NCBI GenBank assembly: GCA_945889195.1
Contig: CAMDBB010000003.1
Coordinates: 105,605 to 169,604, forward strand
Direction of reading: 5' to 3'
DNA from: Bifidobacterium breve
GTDB lineage: Bacteria; Actinomycetota; Actinomycetes; Nanopelagicales; Nanopelagicaceae
DNA: 64,000 nucleotides
Shown here: positions 36,931-46,083 of the stretch, piece by piece
Layout: every line of letters begins with the position of its first letter
Position numbering within the stretch: position 1 is the first letter of the stretch
Made by a program: the position numbers and the translations under genes
The notes under the pieces: model-generated
The model's database searches: none
What the model was told of the DNA's origin: nothing
The model's input: only the letters and a program-made list of their open reading frames with translations

Positions 36931-38636
36931 TTTGCACTCCCTTGGTTACTTACTTCGATGGTGAAGGAAAGAACTGTTGTTTCAGACTCGCGCCTAAGCG
37001 ACCAATCACGCGCAAAGGTATTAAAGAGTATGGTGCCAAGGCCTGAGTGCCTTGAACTTTCGCTGAACTGCCCGTTATCTCTTACCTCAATCAATAGGTG
37101 ATCTTCATTTTTCTTGCCAATTGCTTGAATCTTGTTGGCCTTGCCATGTCTAATCGAATTGACCACAGCTTCTTCAATTAACTGTGAGCAGATATCGCTA
37201 TAGGAGTGAAGCTGCGAAAACTCGACAGAGAAATCATGAGAAATCTCGGCAAGACCAGTCCAAGACTGCTGCAAGGCTTCCATACGTTGAGCGGGTATTC
37301 GAGCAGATGGGCGCACATATGGTTGCTTCAGTTTCTCCATTCGTTCCACGATCTGACGGGTGACTTCAGGTGTAAAGAGTTCAAAATCTGACTCTGCTGC
37401 CTTGAGCAGTAAAAGTTTGCATGCCAATAATTGGGATTGAACTTCAGCGTGGAGATATTGAGCGTAGTTACCATCTACATTTCCGGGCTTAGTTCTTTCA
37501 AGAAGTTTCTCCAACTCACCTGCCTTGATTACATCCCCAATAAACTCAAAGACAAACTCTTGGTCGTTACGAAGTGCCAGTAAGAGAGCGCCGATGACAT
37601 AAAAAGTAGATTGGGTGACAGCGCTGAGTAGATACCCAGAAATCATGGTGGACATCTCTTGTGGATTATTGCCTTCAGTTGCCAGTTGCACAAAGAAAGT
37701 AATCAGATAGGGAACTGATAGAAGAGAGAGAAACTGAAGATTCTTACCCAGCAATTCTCCGCGGACTAAGTTCCCACGATAGATAGCTTTTGCCATCACC
37801 AAGACGATGGAGGTCCATGCAATTTGGACAATTATAGTTTGAACCAAACCGATTCGACTCAGTTGCACCAAAAGTGTAAATGGCCAGGTGAGTAATATGA
37901 CTGCTACAACTGGGATGGGGTTAAAACTCAGAGTTCGTTTGAGAACCGCCAAGAATCCAGCGCGCGCCCAGATTAATTCACCATCTTTCCACTGTGATTG
38001 GCTCAGAGGTTTGATGTGATCGTTAATAAGCGCATCAATCTCGTTACTCGCTTCTTGAAGTTTTTCGCGAGTAGGAGAAGTACCAACCGTAGCCAGAATC
38101 TTCTCTTCAAGTGTTCCGATGATTTCTACAATGTGATTTGAAGATTGTTTGGCAGCCACCGAGAGCCCAGTGATGTTCTTTTCTAGAATTTCATTGAGTA
38201 GAACACGTAGCTTTGCTCTGAATTCAACTCCATATTCAACGATGATGGCACCGGCTATATTCCAATAGAAGACGGCCATCATGGAATTTGCTGCTCTAGT
38301 AGGTAGCGACAATGAATCTTGGACTTCAAACAAGGGTGCCAAGATTCCACCCACTGCCCCTCGGGTAAATCCTGCTAAGAGCACCAGCAGTACTTGCTCG
38401 TTGAACTTCTTCTCTCTTCCATAGTGAACAAAGGGAAAAATAGCCATGTGGCCACAGAAACCAATAAAGAGCCATTTCAGCACTTCTTGGGCAGAATTAA
38501 TCTCAACTGGCGTGCTGATCACAGCCAGAACCAGTGAAATTGGCAAGGTCCATTTGAAGACTGTCAGACTTAGGAAATTTCTAGGCAGTAACTTCAGGAT
38601 GTCATCGACTCGAGTTGCGGAGAGCTGTTGATTCAT
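36927..38636 (-). CDS. Eight-helix membrane histidine kinase (NarL-type partner)
   Basis: A 569-residue sensor with two blocks of four membrane helices (about 25-135 and 230-370) separated by a coiled coil. The candidate dimerisation segment YLHAEVQSQLLACKLLLL (about 390-410) resembles HisKA_3-like helices with His as phosphoacceptor. The C-terminal ATP-binding domain has LIEEAVVNSIRHGKANK as N box and VRDNGQF and HSGLGTILFN as G boxes. It overlaps both neighbours by four bases. The architecture repeats in the upstream gene, which lacks the kinase parts. The sensor domain is not one I can name (MASE1-like by layout only). Confidence 0.75.
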   Translation of the reverse strand: MNQQLSATRVDDILKLLPRNFLSLTVFKWTLPISLVLAVISTPVEINSAQEVLKWLFIGFCGHMAIFPFVHYGREKKFNEQVLLVLLAGFTRGAVGGILAPLFEVQDSLSLPTRAANSMMAVFYWNIAGAIIVEYGVEFRAKLRVLLNEILEKNITGLSVAAKQSSNHIVEIIGTLEEKILATVGTSPTREKLQEASNEIDALINDHIKPLSQSQWKDGELIWARAGFLAVLKRTLSFNPIPVVAVILLTWPFTLLVQLSRIGLVQTIIVQIAWTSIVLVMAKAIYRGNLVRGELLGKNLQFLSLLSVPYLITFFVQLATEGNNPQEMSTMISGYLLSAVTQSTFYVIGALLLALRNDQEFVFEFIGDVIKAGELEKLLERTKPGNVDGNYAQYLHAEVQSQLLACKLLLLKAAESDFELFTPEVTRQIVERMEKLKQPYVRPSARIPAQRMEALQQSWTGLAEISHDFSVEFSQLHSYSDICSQLIEEAVVNSIRHGKANKIQAIGKKNEDHLLIEVRDNGQFSESSRHSGLGTILFNTFARDWSLRRESETTVLSFTIEVSNQGSAN

Positions 38637-40018
38637 CGCGGCACCTTGAGATTTTCAATCTCGCTCAAACTCTGCCCCAACAACTTATTGGCATCTTTTA
38701 AGAGTTCAACTTTGCGTTCATTGGATATCTTGCCCATCGTCTCAGAGCCAATCAAATGTAGCGCCATAGTTACTCCAGATATCTTGCCCTGCAAAGTACC
38801 GAAGCGACCTTCAAATATGCTCCGCGCCATCGCATCTGATCTATCTGCAAGATTTTGGATTTTCTCATGTGATTGCAGGCTTTGTTCGGTGGCAGTTTCA
38901 CGAGTCCTAGAAACTTCAACAAGTAAAGAAGCAATGACTGAGGCTAGGTAGAGCCCATAGACAGTCTTTAAAGCTGAATACCAAGGAATATATGGATAAG
39001 TTAAATCAAAACCTAGAGATGCGTGAGAGAGATTGTAGAAATAGGAAGTTGCAAAGGTTAAGCCGAAGGCGCTTCCGAAGAGTAAGGATCTTGGAATTTT
39101 GCTTTTCTTAATCAGCTGCGAGAAAGGAATCAACAGGGCTATAAATGGAAGAAGGCCCAACAGCCCTGCCTTGACTCCCTCTAATCCATTTCTAGGAAAT
39201 TGCCCTGTGACAACACCGAGGGCATACAAAATGAAGGTGAGCCTTACAGAGAGTATCTTCGGAGTAATTGCAGACCAGTAGGAAACACTTAAAGGAGTGA
39301 TTTCACTCGGTTTATCTGCAACTCCTGAGAGTAAGTTGCGTTCCCTCTCGAGCTCTTGAGAAATCCTCATACTCTGTGTATAGAGCACCCTTAAATCTGC
39401 CGTTGAATCAGAACCTTCAGATTTCTGAAGAGCGCTTTCAATTCCACTTTGCAGAGATTGAACCTGAGGCAGCAAATCTCTTTCTAGCACTCGCTGCGCT
39501 TCTAGCCTTTGCTCGCGATGTTCGGCCAGCAAGCCAACTTCATCCTGGGCCAGGAGGAGATCAAGAGAATTAATCGCCCTCAGTTCAGTCCTTTTACGGT
39601 CGATATAGCCGAAGTAGAAGGCAGCTAGGGTCATCACCGTGGTCGTGTAGCCAACCGCCGGAGGGATTCGCTTAATGAGTCCTAGGTCAAACCCAAAGGC
39701 CCAATGAGCATAAAGGCCAACACCAAGGCCTCTGGCTATGCCCGTACTTGCCCAGACAAATGCGCACCTCCAGATTGGCTGCAAACTCGTTGCTCTTTCT
39801 TTGAGCAAGAGGTTTTGAGCAAGATAGAGATAGAGAAATCCTGTCAGCTCACCAGCAAGAGCAATCAGCACAGCTCTTGCCTGGGTTACCTCATTAAAAA
39901 TCAATTCGCGTTCAACAGATACCAGATATCCAAAGGGGAAAATTAGAAGATATGTGCGGATAGATACTGCCCACCGGCCTGTTGCAGCAAATCTAAAGCT
40001 TTGGATATAGGAATTCAC
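38633..40018 (-). CDS. Eight-helix sensor-like protein without kinase domain
   Basis: A 461-residue protein laid out like the kinase encoded after it: four helices (about 20-135), a coiled coil (about 145-240), four more helices (about 250-385), a second coil. Both have an Arg-Gly pair in helix 3 (STGIARGLG here, GFTRGAVGG there). The segment RSIFEGRFGTLQGKISGV stands where the kinase has YLHAEVQSQLLACKL, but no His is present, and the protein ends about 70 residues later with no ATP-binding domain. It may form a heterodimer with the kinase and set its signal response. It overlaps both neighbours by four bases. Function is inference. Confidence 0.65.
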   Translation of the reverse strand: MNSYIQSFRFAATGRWAVSIRTYLLIFPFGYLVSVERELIFNEVTQARAVLIALAGELTGFLYLYLAQNLLLKERATSLQPIWRCAFVWASTGIARGLGVGLYAHWAFGFDLGLIKRIPPAVGYTTTVMTLAAFYFGYIDRKRTELRAINSLDLLLAQDEVGLLAEHREQRLEAQRVLERDLLPQVQSLQSGIESALQKSEGSDSTADLRVLYTQSMRISQELERERNLLSGVADKPSEITPLSVSYWSAITPKILSVRLTFILYALGVVTGQFPRNGLEGVKAGLLGLLPFIALLIPFSQLIKKSKIPRSLLFGSAFGLTFATSYFYNLSHASLGFDLTYPYIPWYSALKTVYGLYLASVIASLLVEVSRTRETATEQSLQSHEKIQNLADRSDAMARSIFEGRFGTLQGKISGVTMALHLIGSETMGKISNERKVELLKDANKLLGQSLSEIENLKVPR

Positions 40019-40662
40019 TTAACAACAACTTTTCCTTGCTGCCACATACGCACAGCCAGTACTCGGGGATTAAAGTCTTCATCGCTCTTAATACCCAAGC
40101 TAGCAAAGGTGCGCTGCACCAAAGTTTCGGTTGCGCGAAGGGATGTGCCACGCTTGCGAGCAATCGCAGCATTTGTATATCCCTCAGCAAGGAGCAATAA
40201 AATCTCACCTTGCGTAGAACTAATGACAATCCGATCATTTTCCATCTCAGGACGTGCATGGTGCGTCGATGAATGCGATATCGAATCTTCCACAGCCCCC
40301 ACTAAATCTGAGATTGCACCCAGCTCTGATTTGACGAGATAGGTCACACCTTCTGGAACAGCCACTCCATTAGGGATGGCCAGGGCTGGGGAGGCATGGG
40401 ATGTCAGAACCACCTTGCCCACCCATGGGTGTTCCTTCTCAATAAATTGCAGCAGGTCTGCGCCACTTGGGCCTGCAACCCCAAAGTTCAAATCTGTAAC
40501 AACCGCATGGGGATCAAAGGAGGCGACTCGTTCTATCGCTTCAGCAACTGACTTAACTGCCTCAACCTGAAAATTTGCACCCTCCAGAACCTCGCGGAGT
40601 AGGTTGAGAGTGAACTCCTCATCCTCTGCGACAAGTACTCGTGCGCGAAAGCCAGTGGTCAT
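40015..40662 (-). CDS. NarL/LuxR-type response regulator, first gene of sensor operon
   Basis: A 215-residue regulator with a receiver domain (acidic pair in VAEDEE, phospho-Asp57 in AVVTDLNFG, Lys in VTYLVKSELG) and a LuxR-type helix-turn-helix (about 150-205: TQGEILLLLAEGYTNAAIARK). In the HTH the usual KTVE-motif is replaced by RATETLVQR. GGGAG precedes the ATG by four to five bases. The gene begins an operon that continues with two membrane sensors and the initiating glycosyltransferase, so it likely controls the polysaccharide locus. The 59-base gap to the glycosyltransferase gene upstream probably holds its promoter. Confidence 0.85.
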   Translation of the reverse strand: MTTGFRARVLVAEDEEFTLNLLREVLEGANFQVEAVKSVAEAIERVASFDPHAVVTDLNFGVAGPSGADLLQFIEKEHPWVGKVVLTSHASPALAIPNGVAVPEGVTYLVKSELGAISDLVGAVEDSISHSSTHHARPEMENDRIVISSTQGEILLLLAEGYTNAAIARKRGTSLRATETLVQRTFASLGIKSDEDFNPRVLAVRMWQQGKVVVK

Positions 40663-40721
40663 CGATCTCCCAGGGGGGTTAGGAGTTCAGTTTAGGCGTG
40701 CGCTCTCGTGAAAATAAGCCC

Positions 40722-41954
40722 CTAGTATCGGTTTTTACCTAGCGCAATCAAGGATTGAACCCATTCAAGATATTTAGCTCGGCCAACCTCAGGAGAAAGA
40801 TGGGCATCAGCGAATTCTCTTCCTCGCTTAGCTAAATCTGTACGTTTCTCTGGCTGCTTACTTAACTCTTCAATCGCTCTCGCCAACGCAACTGGATCTC
40901 CCGCTTCAACCAGTTCAGCAACACCTTCCAAAAACTTCCAGGTTGCACCACCACGGGGCACAGCAGCGATTACAGGGCGCTCGCTATACAGATATGAAGT
41001 CAATTTGCTGGGCAGACTCATCTCCATCTGAGTGCTGCGCTCATTGACTAGTAACAAATCAGCGGCAGATAACAACGCCGAGTAATCTTCATCAGAAACC
41101 GCTGGCAAGACTGAGATATTGCGCTTACCTAAGCATAGAGCCTTCAAGTTGGACTCTTGGTTTCCATGCCCCACCAAGTAAATCTTGATCTTTGAAAAAC
41201 CATTAAGAGCATTTGCTGCCCGGACAACATTTTCAAGATCTTGCTTTGCCCCCATATTGCCAGTGTGAATGACAGCAAAATCATCTGGCAGCCAGCCAAA
41301 TTTTGACCGAGCGGCAGTCCTGTCGACATTCGATATTGTTCTAGCTGAGTAATTGGTAATCTGCGTGATTCTAGATTCGGGCACTCCAAGACCTATCACG
41401 ACATCTCTCATGGCAGGTGAGACCACAACCAAACTATCTGCCCCATGCAGAGCACTTCCTTCTACAGCATGAGCAATCTTTGAAATCACTGCGCCGCCAC
41501 GCAAGCCAGATTGCTTTGCACCGGCCCCAGATAAATCCTGCACAATTAGCCCAAATGGAATGCCAAGTTTCTTAGCAATTTTCTTTCCTACTATTCCCGC
41601 TGCAACTGTAGGGATGCATGCAATGACCATGTCAAAGTCATTACCCAGCTTGGTCTTTGAGACACGTCTTAGATTCCACCAGAGGGAAGTTTCAAACCGC
41701 ATTCTCAGCAGGGCGTTCATCTTTGGTGGAACTAAGTGTTTGGCACGAATGGTTGAAACGCCATTATGAGTTCCAGTGCCTTCGCAAAGGTGAGCAAACT
41801 CTTCTGGAACTTGCCACCATGGATAATGTGGCAAACTGGTCAACACTGATACTTGGTGACCTTTAACCTGAAGTGACTCAGATAGATCTGTTGTATAGAT
41901 GGCGATGCCGGTGGGCTCTGGCCAATAGTTGGTTGTGATCAGTAGAATGCGCAT
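40722..41954 (-). CDS. WcaI-like glycosyltransferase (GT4)
   Basis: A 410-residue GT-B enzyme that closely follows the WcaI pattern: ILLITTNYWPEPTGIAIYTT at the N-terminus, SLPHYPWWQVP, then VIHTGNMGAKQDLENVVRAA and the donor-site region LPSKLTSYLYSERPVIA with acidic residues near the C-terminus. It adds a sugar to the lipid-linked repeat unit. It shares one base with the upstream FkbM gene (TAATG). It is the last gene of the main minus-strand glycan operon. Donor and acceptor are unknown. Confidence 0.88.
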   Translation of the reverse strand: MRILLITTNYWPEPTGIAIYTTDLSESLQVKGHQVSVLTSLPHYPWWQVPEEFAHLCEGTGTHNGVSTIRAKHLVPPKMNALLRMRFETSLWWNLRRVSKTKLGNDFDMVIACIPTVAAGIVGKKIAKKLGIPFGLIVQDLSGAGAKQSGLRGGAVISKIAHAVEGSALHGADSLVVVSPAMRDVVIGLGVPESRITQITNYSARTISNVDRTAARSKFGWLPDDFAVIHTGNMGAKQDLENVVRAANALNGFSKIKIYLVGHGNQESNLKALCLGKRNISVLPAVSDEDYSALLSAADLLLVNERSTQMEMSLPSKLTSYLYSERPVIAAVPRGGATWKFLEGVAELVEAGDPVALARAIEELSKQPEKRTDLAKRGREFADAHLSPEVGRAKYLEWVQSLIALGKNRY

Positions 41955-42694
41955 TATTCATTAGAAAGTTTTGTCAGAATATCCAGTTGAAGTAGCTGCC
42001 CATTACTTCCCCTAATTCCACGGAATACATCAATCACTTGATGTCCAGACTTAGAAAGTTCAATGAGGATAGGCAGAAATGAGATTTCCCCCTCGTAAAG
42101 AGGAGTTATGGATACTTCCAAGTAAACCAATGGAATTTTGGATAATGTCTGCGAGGCACCCTTCAAAACTTCGGCTTCAAAACCCTGTACATCTAGCTTC
42201 AACATAATTTCCTGCGGCCGAAGCCCCAAAACCTCTAATTGCTTATCAATTGTTGAAACTGAGATATTTTGCTTCGCAACAGTTGCAGAATCTGGAAAAT
42301 TCTCCAAATGCAAAGATGCCATTTCAAGTATTGAGGAACTAAGCCCTGCATTACCACTTACGTTAATCGTACGCTCAGATTCCGCAGCACCCAAACCAAG
42401 TTGAAAGGCTTTCCAGGGCTGATGCCGATTTATCGTTTGGGACAAAATTTCGAAAGTTTCCTGGACGGGTTCATACGAGAAAATTTGACCCTTAAACCCA
42501 TGTCTTCGGACATCTATTCCAAATTGCCCAATATTTGCCCCAACATCAATAATGTTAAACACGCAATCTTGATTCAAATTTCGAACGATGGACTTAAAAG
42601 GAGTATCTGCAATATTGCGCACACCTGTGAACAAATCACGGGACGAGCGGATTAACGAATTCCCACGCATTCTTGATCTAATCTTCATCACCAA
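41954..42694 (-). CDS. FkbM-family methyltransferase 1
   Basis: A 246-residue SAM-dependent methyltransferase of the FkbM type. The SAM loop is NIIDVGANIGQFGIDVRRHG, the next acidic strand is IFSYEPVQETFEIL, and IMLKLDVQGFEAEVLKGAS is the family's third block. It probably methylates a sugar hydroxyl of the repeat unit. Possible starts are TTG at 42694 and ATG at 42688. The gene lies between two GT4 genes in the glycan operon. Confidence 0.85.
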   Translation of the reverse strand: MVMKIRSRMRGNSLIRSSRDLFTGVRNIADTPFKSIVRNLNQDCVFNIIDVGANIGQFGIDVRRHGFKGQIFSYEPVQETFEILSQTINRHQPWKAFQLGLGAAESERTINVSGNAGLSSSILEMASLHLENFPDSATVAKQNISVSTIDKQLEVLGLRPQEIMLKLDVQGFEAEVLKGASQTLSKIPLVYLEVSITPLYEGEISFLPILIELSKSGHQVIDVFRGIRGSNGQLLQLDILTKLSNE

Positions 42695-42745
42695 TTGATC
42701 CCAAGTCCTACTCAGCTACTACAGCTCCCGTGGCCAGTCTTGAGT

Positions 42746-43897
42746 CTAGGCTAATATTTGAGGGAGATTTTTCCAAGAGCAGGCTATTTTTGACCAATCC
42801 AATTCTTCGCGTGTCGCCTTGAATGCAGCGTCCCTATAGCCATTTTGGTCACCTCTAAATACCTTTTCGATTCCTGCGGCCAAAACTTGAGGAGAAAGTT
42901 CACTTATCACAACACCAGCATTGTGTTTAGCGACGATGTCTGATGTACCCACGAATCTGGACACTACGCAGGGAACGCCAACACAAAGTGCCTCAGATAC
43001 CACAAGGGCAAAATTTTCATTTTCGGAGGGGAGTACTAAGGCGCGCGCAGAACTGATCAGCTTGTTTAATTGGTGCTTCTCAACCCACCCATGGAAGACA
43101 ACGTTGTTCTCAATTCTAAGTTTCTTGACTAGACGAGAATAAAACTCATTCTCGTCTAGAGAGCCCGAACCGGCAATATCCAACACAACTTGAGGATACC
43201 TTATGACAAGTAAACGAATGGCTTCCAGTAACAAGGGGATATTCTTCTTTTTATCAAATCTTCCGCTAAACACTAATCTGAAGTTTTCCGGATTCTTTGG
43301 CTCCCAAGAATCTATTGGCACTTCAGTGGCTTCAACCGTAGCTCCGTAGGGAATCAGTATGGCCTTCGAGCGAAGCGAGGCCTCCAAATCTTCGAGTTCG
43401 CCATCACATGTAACGATAATGGCGCTACAGGCCTTCAGAATTCTTGAAATGATTAGGCTCTTGGCGATTCTCTTGATAAATCGACTGTCCGACTCATGGT
43501 AACGGGTTAACGATCCATGGGGGAAAACGGCAAAAGGAATCCCATTTTGTTTTGCGTACCTGTAACCAATATAGGTACTGAAAGTATAAATCTGGTGAAG
43601 AACTACGAGCGAGTATGTAGAACGGTCCTTTAACTTCTTATGAATACCAAAGTTCCAACCTATCCCGTATGAATTTGTAAACATGGATTTAGAAGTTATG
43701 GAGTCAACTCCGATGCTATTCAATCTAGTCAACCTAGCACCGAGATTCCTAGTCGCTTCTTTTGAGTTGCCTAAAGAAATTATCGTTCCCATTATTCCAA
43801 ATTTTGCTAAGTTTGTCGTAGTTATTTCCAAGCCAGTAAGTACTCCTCCCATTCGCGGATTTAGTTCGCAGGTGAAGTGGGCGTAAGAAGTCTGCAT
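42746..43897 (-). CDS. GT4 glycosyltransferase 2
   Basis: A 383-residue GT-B glycosyltransferase. The N-terminal half has MGGVLTGLEITTTNLAKFG and FAVFPHGSLTRYHE. The C-terminal half has FRLVFSGRFDKKKNIPLLLE, VVFHGWVEKHQLNKLI and the donor motif VLPSENENFALVVSEALCVG. DNA here is more AT-rich than in the first half of the window. A TTGACA on the minus strand at 43939-43944 could be part of a promoter for this and the next two genes. The gene is separated from the GT2 gene upstream by 150 bases. Confidence 0.85.
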   Translation of the reverse strand: MQTSYAHFTCELNPRMGGVLTGLEITTTNLAKFGIMGTIISLGNSKEATRNLGARLTRLNSIGVDSITSKSMFTNSYGIGWNFGIHKKLKDRSTYSLVVLHQIYTFSTYIGYRYAKQNGIPFAVFPHGSLTRYHESDSRFIKRIAKSLIISRILKACSAIIVTCDGELEDLEASLRSKAILIPYGATVEATEVPIDSWEPKNPENFRLVFSGRFDKKKNIPLLLEAIRLLVIRYPQVVLDIAGSGSLDENEFYSRLVKKLRIENNVVFHGWVEKHQLNKLISSARALVLPSENENFALVVSEALCVGVPCVVSRFVGTSDIVAKHNAGVVISELSPQVLAAGIEKVFRGDQNGYRDAAFKATREELDWSKIACSWKNLPQILA

Positions 43898-44048
43898 TAT
43901 GAATGCTTTCAGATTATTGAAAAATGTAGAAGTGATATTGTCAAACTACTTCCTGACATTTGGAATCCTCTTTTAGGAATCTGGTGAATCAATAACTCCA
44001 CGGGGCAAAGGGCCTCAAAAAAACTTCGATTACATTTGAGTCTTTTTC

Positions 44049-44825
44049 TCATTGTAGATACTCAATTCTTGGCCTGATTCGACGTACGATAGCCTTAATA
44101 ATTCGAATAAACAAACCTTGGTACAACTCGATTATATGTGGGTCACGACCCAAAATTCTCCGAGAAATACGTTTATGTTGAATCTGTGCAGCTACTCGAT
44201 ATTTCCCTGAACCCGTGATCGATGCATCGTAAATTCTGAACTCACCAAGAACAACATGGGTTCTGTGAATACTAGCGCCAGCAAGGGCGAGGTCAACGAT
44301 TAACTCCCCATCCCAGGAAACTTTATTGGCTAAGTTGAATCTGACTTGTCTTAGAACTCGTGATCGAATAAACGTTGCTTGCTGGTAGACGAACGAGTAC
44401 CCCAAGGCGTATCCCCTGAGCGAGAAGTGCATTGAAGGTAAGACTCTTGCTTTTCTTCCAAATTCGTCAATCACATTGATTGAACCATGAAGAACATCAC
44501 AGGATGGATTATCCTTAAAGTACCTAAGCACAAAAGCAAAAACATCAGGAAGAACACGATCATCGGCATTTAAATAATAAAAAATGTCAGCACTCAAATT
44601 TTGCAATCCAAAGTTAAGTCCATCGGAAGGTCCCAGATCGCCATCAACAAAAAACTTTGAATACTCACCAGACCTGTATTCTTCAAGAAAATCGCGGCTC
44701 CCGTCACTGGACCCAGCGTCATAAACTAGATACTTGGAGGAAACCGACTGATCTAAAATCGAATCAACTGCTTCTTTCAAAAATGTCCCTTGATTCATGG
44801 ATAACGTAAAACACTCAATTTCCAT
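44049..44825 (-). CDS. GT2 glycosyltransferase
   Basis: A 258-residue GT-A enzyme. It begins ECFTLSMNQGTFLKEAVDSI, has VYDAGSSDGSRDFLEEY for nucleotide binding and the metal-binding NADD in IFYYLNADDRVLPDV. It would add one sugar to the lipid-linked repeat unit on the cytosolic side. The start has AAAGGA seven bases upstream, located inside the end of the flippase gene; the two frames overlap by 11 bases. A 150-base gap follows without a visible terminator hairpin. Confidence 0.87.
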   Translation of the reverse strand: MEIECFTLSMNQGTFLKEAVDSILDQSVSSKYLVYDAGSSDGSRDFLEEYRSGEYSKFFVDGDLGPSDGLNFGLQNLSADIFYYLNADDRVLPDVFAFVLRYFKDNPSCDVLHGSINVIDEFGRKARVLPSMHFSLRGYALGYSFVYQQATFIRSRVLRQVRFNLANKVSWDGELIVDLALAGASIHRTHVVLGEFRIYDASITGSGKYRVAAQIQHKRISRRILGRDPHIIELYQGLFIRIIKAIVRRIRPRIEYLQ

Positions 44826-46080
44826 ATTTGTCCTTTGAAAGATTGAGAAAAACTAATGAAATCCAGTCAGCAATAATTATGCACATTGGTACAGCAATAA
44901 TTCCTACAAAGTTTCCTAAAAATATCTGAAAACCCGCGAACATTACTGTCGCAGTGAAATAGACTGCACTTGGGAAAAACGCTTTGTTTGTTACAAGTGG
45001 TCTTTGAAACTTCAAATTTAGAATTGAATCGCTTAGTGTGGAAATACAGAATAACAAAACCAGCATCTGATTGAAGTCAATTTCTTTTTGCCCAATAACA
45101 TTCCAAGCTAATTCACCAAGAAATGAAACAAAAACCGCTATTGCCGCAACAACAAACAATGATTTTCTAACTACTAAGTTCAGTATCTGGAGATTATCAA
45201 CACCCAAATTTTTCATATGATAGGCCCGAATAAAATAAGGCAATGCTCCCGACGTGATTGCTGTGCCTAAAATTCTAATCGGTGAAGTTAACATTCTTGC
45301 TATCGCAAGAGATATTAGATCCCTTGGAGACAACCAAGCCGAGGCAACAATGAAAGAACCGTGAATGCTAATTACATTTGCGGTTGTTACCAAAGCATTG
45401 CTCATTACTGGACTTAGGATGTTGGAATTATTTGCTGGGATTACCCGAGTAACAGTTTGATTGGAATACTTTTTTAGACTTACCTTGAATCCCGCAAAAA
45501 GAATCAACTTGCATAGGAGAAATAGCCATGCGAAAGTAGAAATACTCAGGTTGATTTGGAGCAGTAGAGCAAGAACTATCACCTCACAAAGGCGAACAAG
45601 AGTGAGCGTTCTCTGAGCTGGCGAGTTTTGTCCCAGAACTTGCATTCTATAGAGCCAGAAATGCTGTGAGATGGTCACGAATGAAGCAAGACTAAGAGAA
45701 GCAAAAAGTTGCGAATTCTTACTGACCAGAAACCCAAATGTCAGACTGTCCGTATACTTGGAATAGAATAGCGCTCCAACAACTAGTGTCATGAATATTG
45801 CCAAGGCGATAGTTTTTCGCTTAAACCATTCCCAAAGAGTTAAATCAAACAATCTGTTTTCTTCCAAGAAAATGACCATTCGCCCAATAATCACAGTCGA
45901 CATCCCAAAATCCGAGAGAACAATGAAGGATGTGTACGACAACACAACTAACCAAGTCGAATAATCGGTAGGACCAAAATTAATTAGAAAGAAAGGCATG
46001 AGAAGTATCTGGCCAAAATTTACCAAGGAATCTCGAGTTAGAGTAGACAGTATTGAACCTAATACAGACTTACGTAACAA
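44815..46080 (-). CDS. Wzx-like polysaccharide flippase
   Basis: A 421-residue membrane protein with about twelve helices, no large soluble domain, and the layout of the Wzx/RfbX flippase group. Examples are IISIHGSFIVASAWLSP-like and FIRAYHMKNLGVDN segments in the central half. It would flip lipid-linked repeat units across the membrane. A TTG at 46080 is the likely start: AGGAG lies seven bases upstream. Three bases separate it from the GT4 gene before it. Identification rests on topology and context; sequence is highly diverged. Confidence 0.78.
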   Translation of the reverse strand: MLRKSVLGSILSTLTRDSLVNFGQILLMPFFLINFGPTDYSTWLVVLSYTSFIVLSDFGMSTVIIGRMVIFLEENRLFDLTLWEWFKRKTIALAIFMTLVVGALFYSKYTDSLTFGFLVSKNSQLFASLSLASFVTISQHFWLYRMQVLGQNSPAQRTLTLVRLCEVIVLALLLQINLSISTFAWLFLLCKLILFAGFKVSLKKYSNQTVTRVIPANNSNILSPVMSNALVTTANVISIHGSFIVASAWLSPRDLISLAIARMLTSPIRILGTAITSGALPYFIRAYHMKNLGVDNLQILNLVVRKSLFVVAAIAVFVSFLGELAWNVIGQKEIDFNQMLVLLFCISTLSDSILNLKFQRPLVTNKAFFPSAVYFTATVMFAGFQIFLGNFVGIIAVPMCIIIADWISLVFLNLSKDKYGN

Positions 46081-46083
46081 GAA

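Noticed and set aside
41900..42700. Attachment-site copy of the tRNA-Lys 3' end at the left edge of the AT-rich island
   Set aside because: I looked for the T-arm/acceptor sequence and saw none; no integrase gene is present either.
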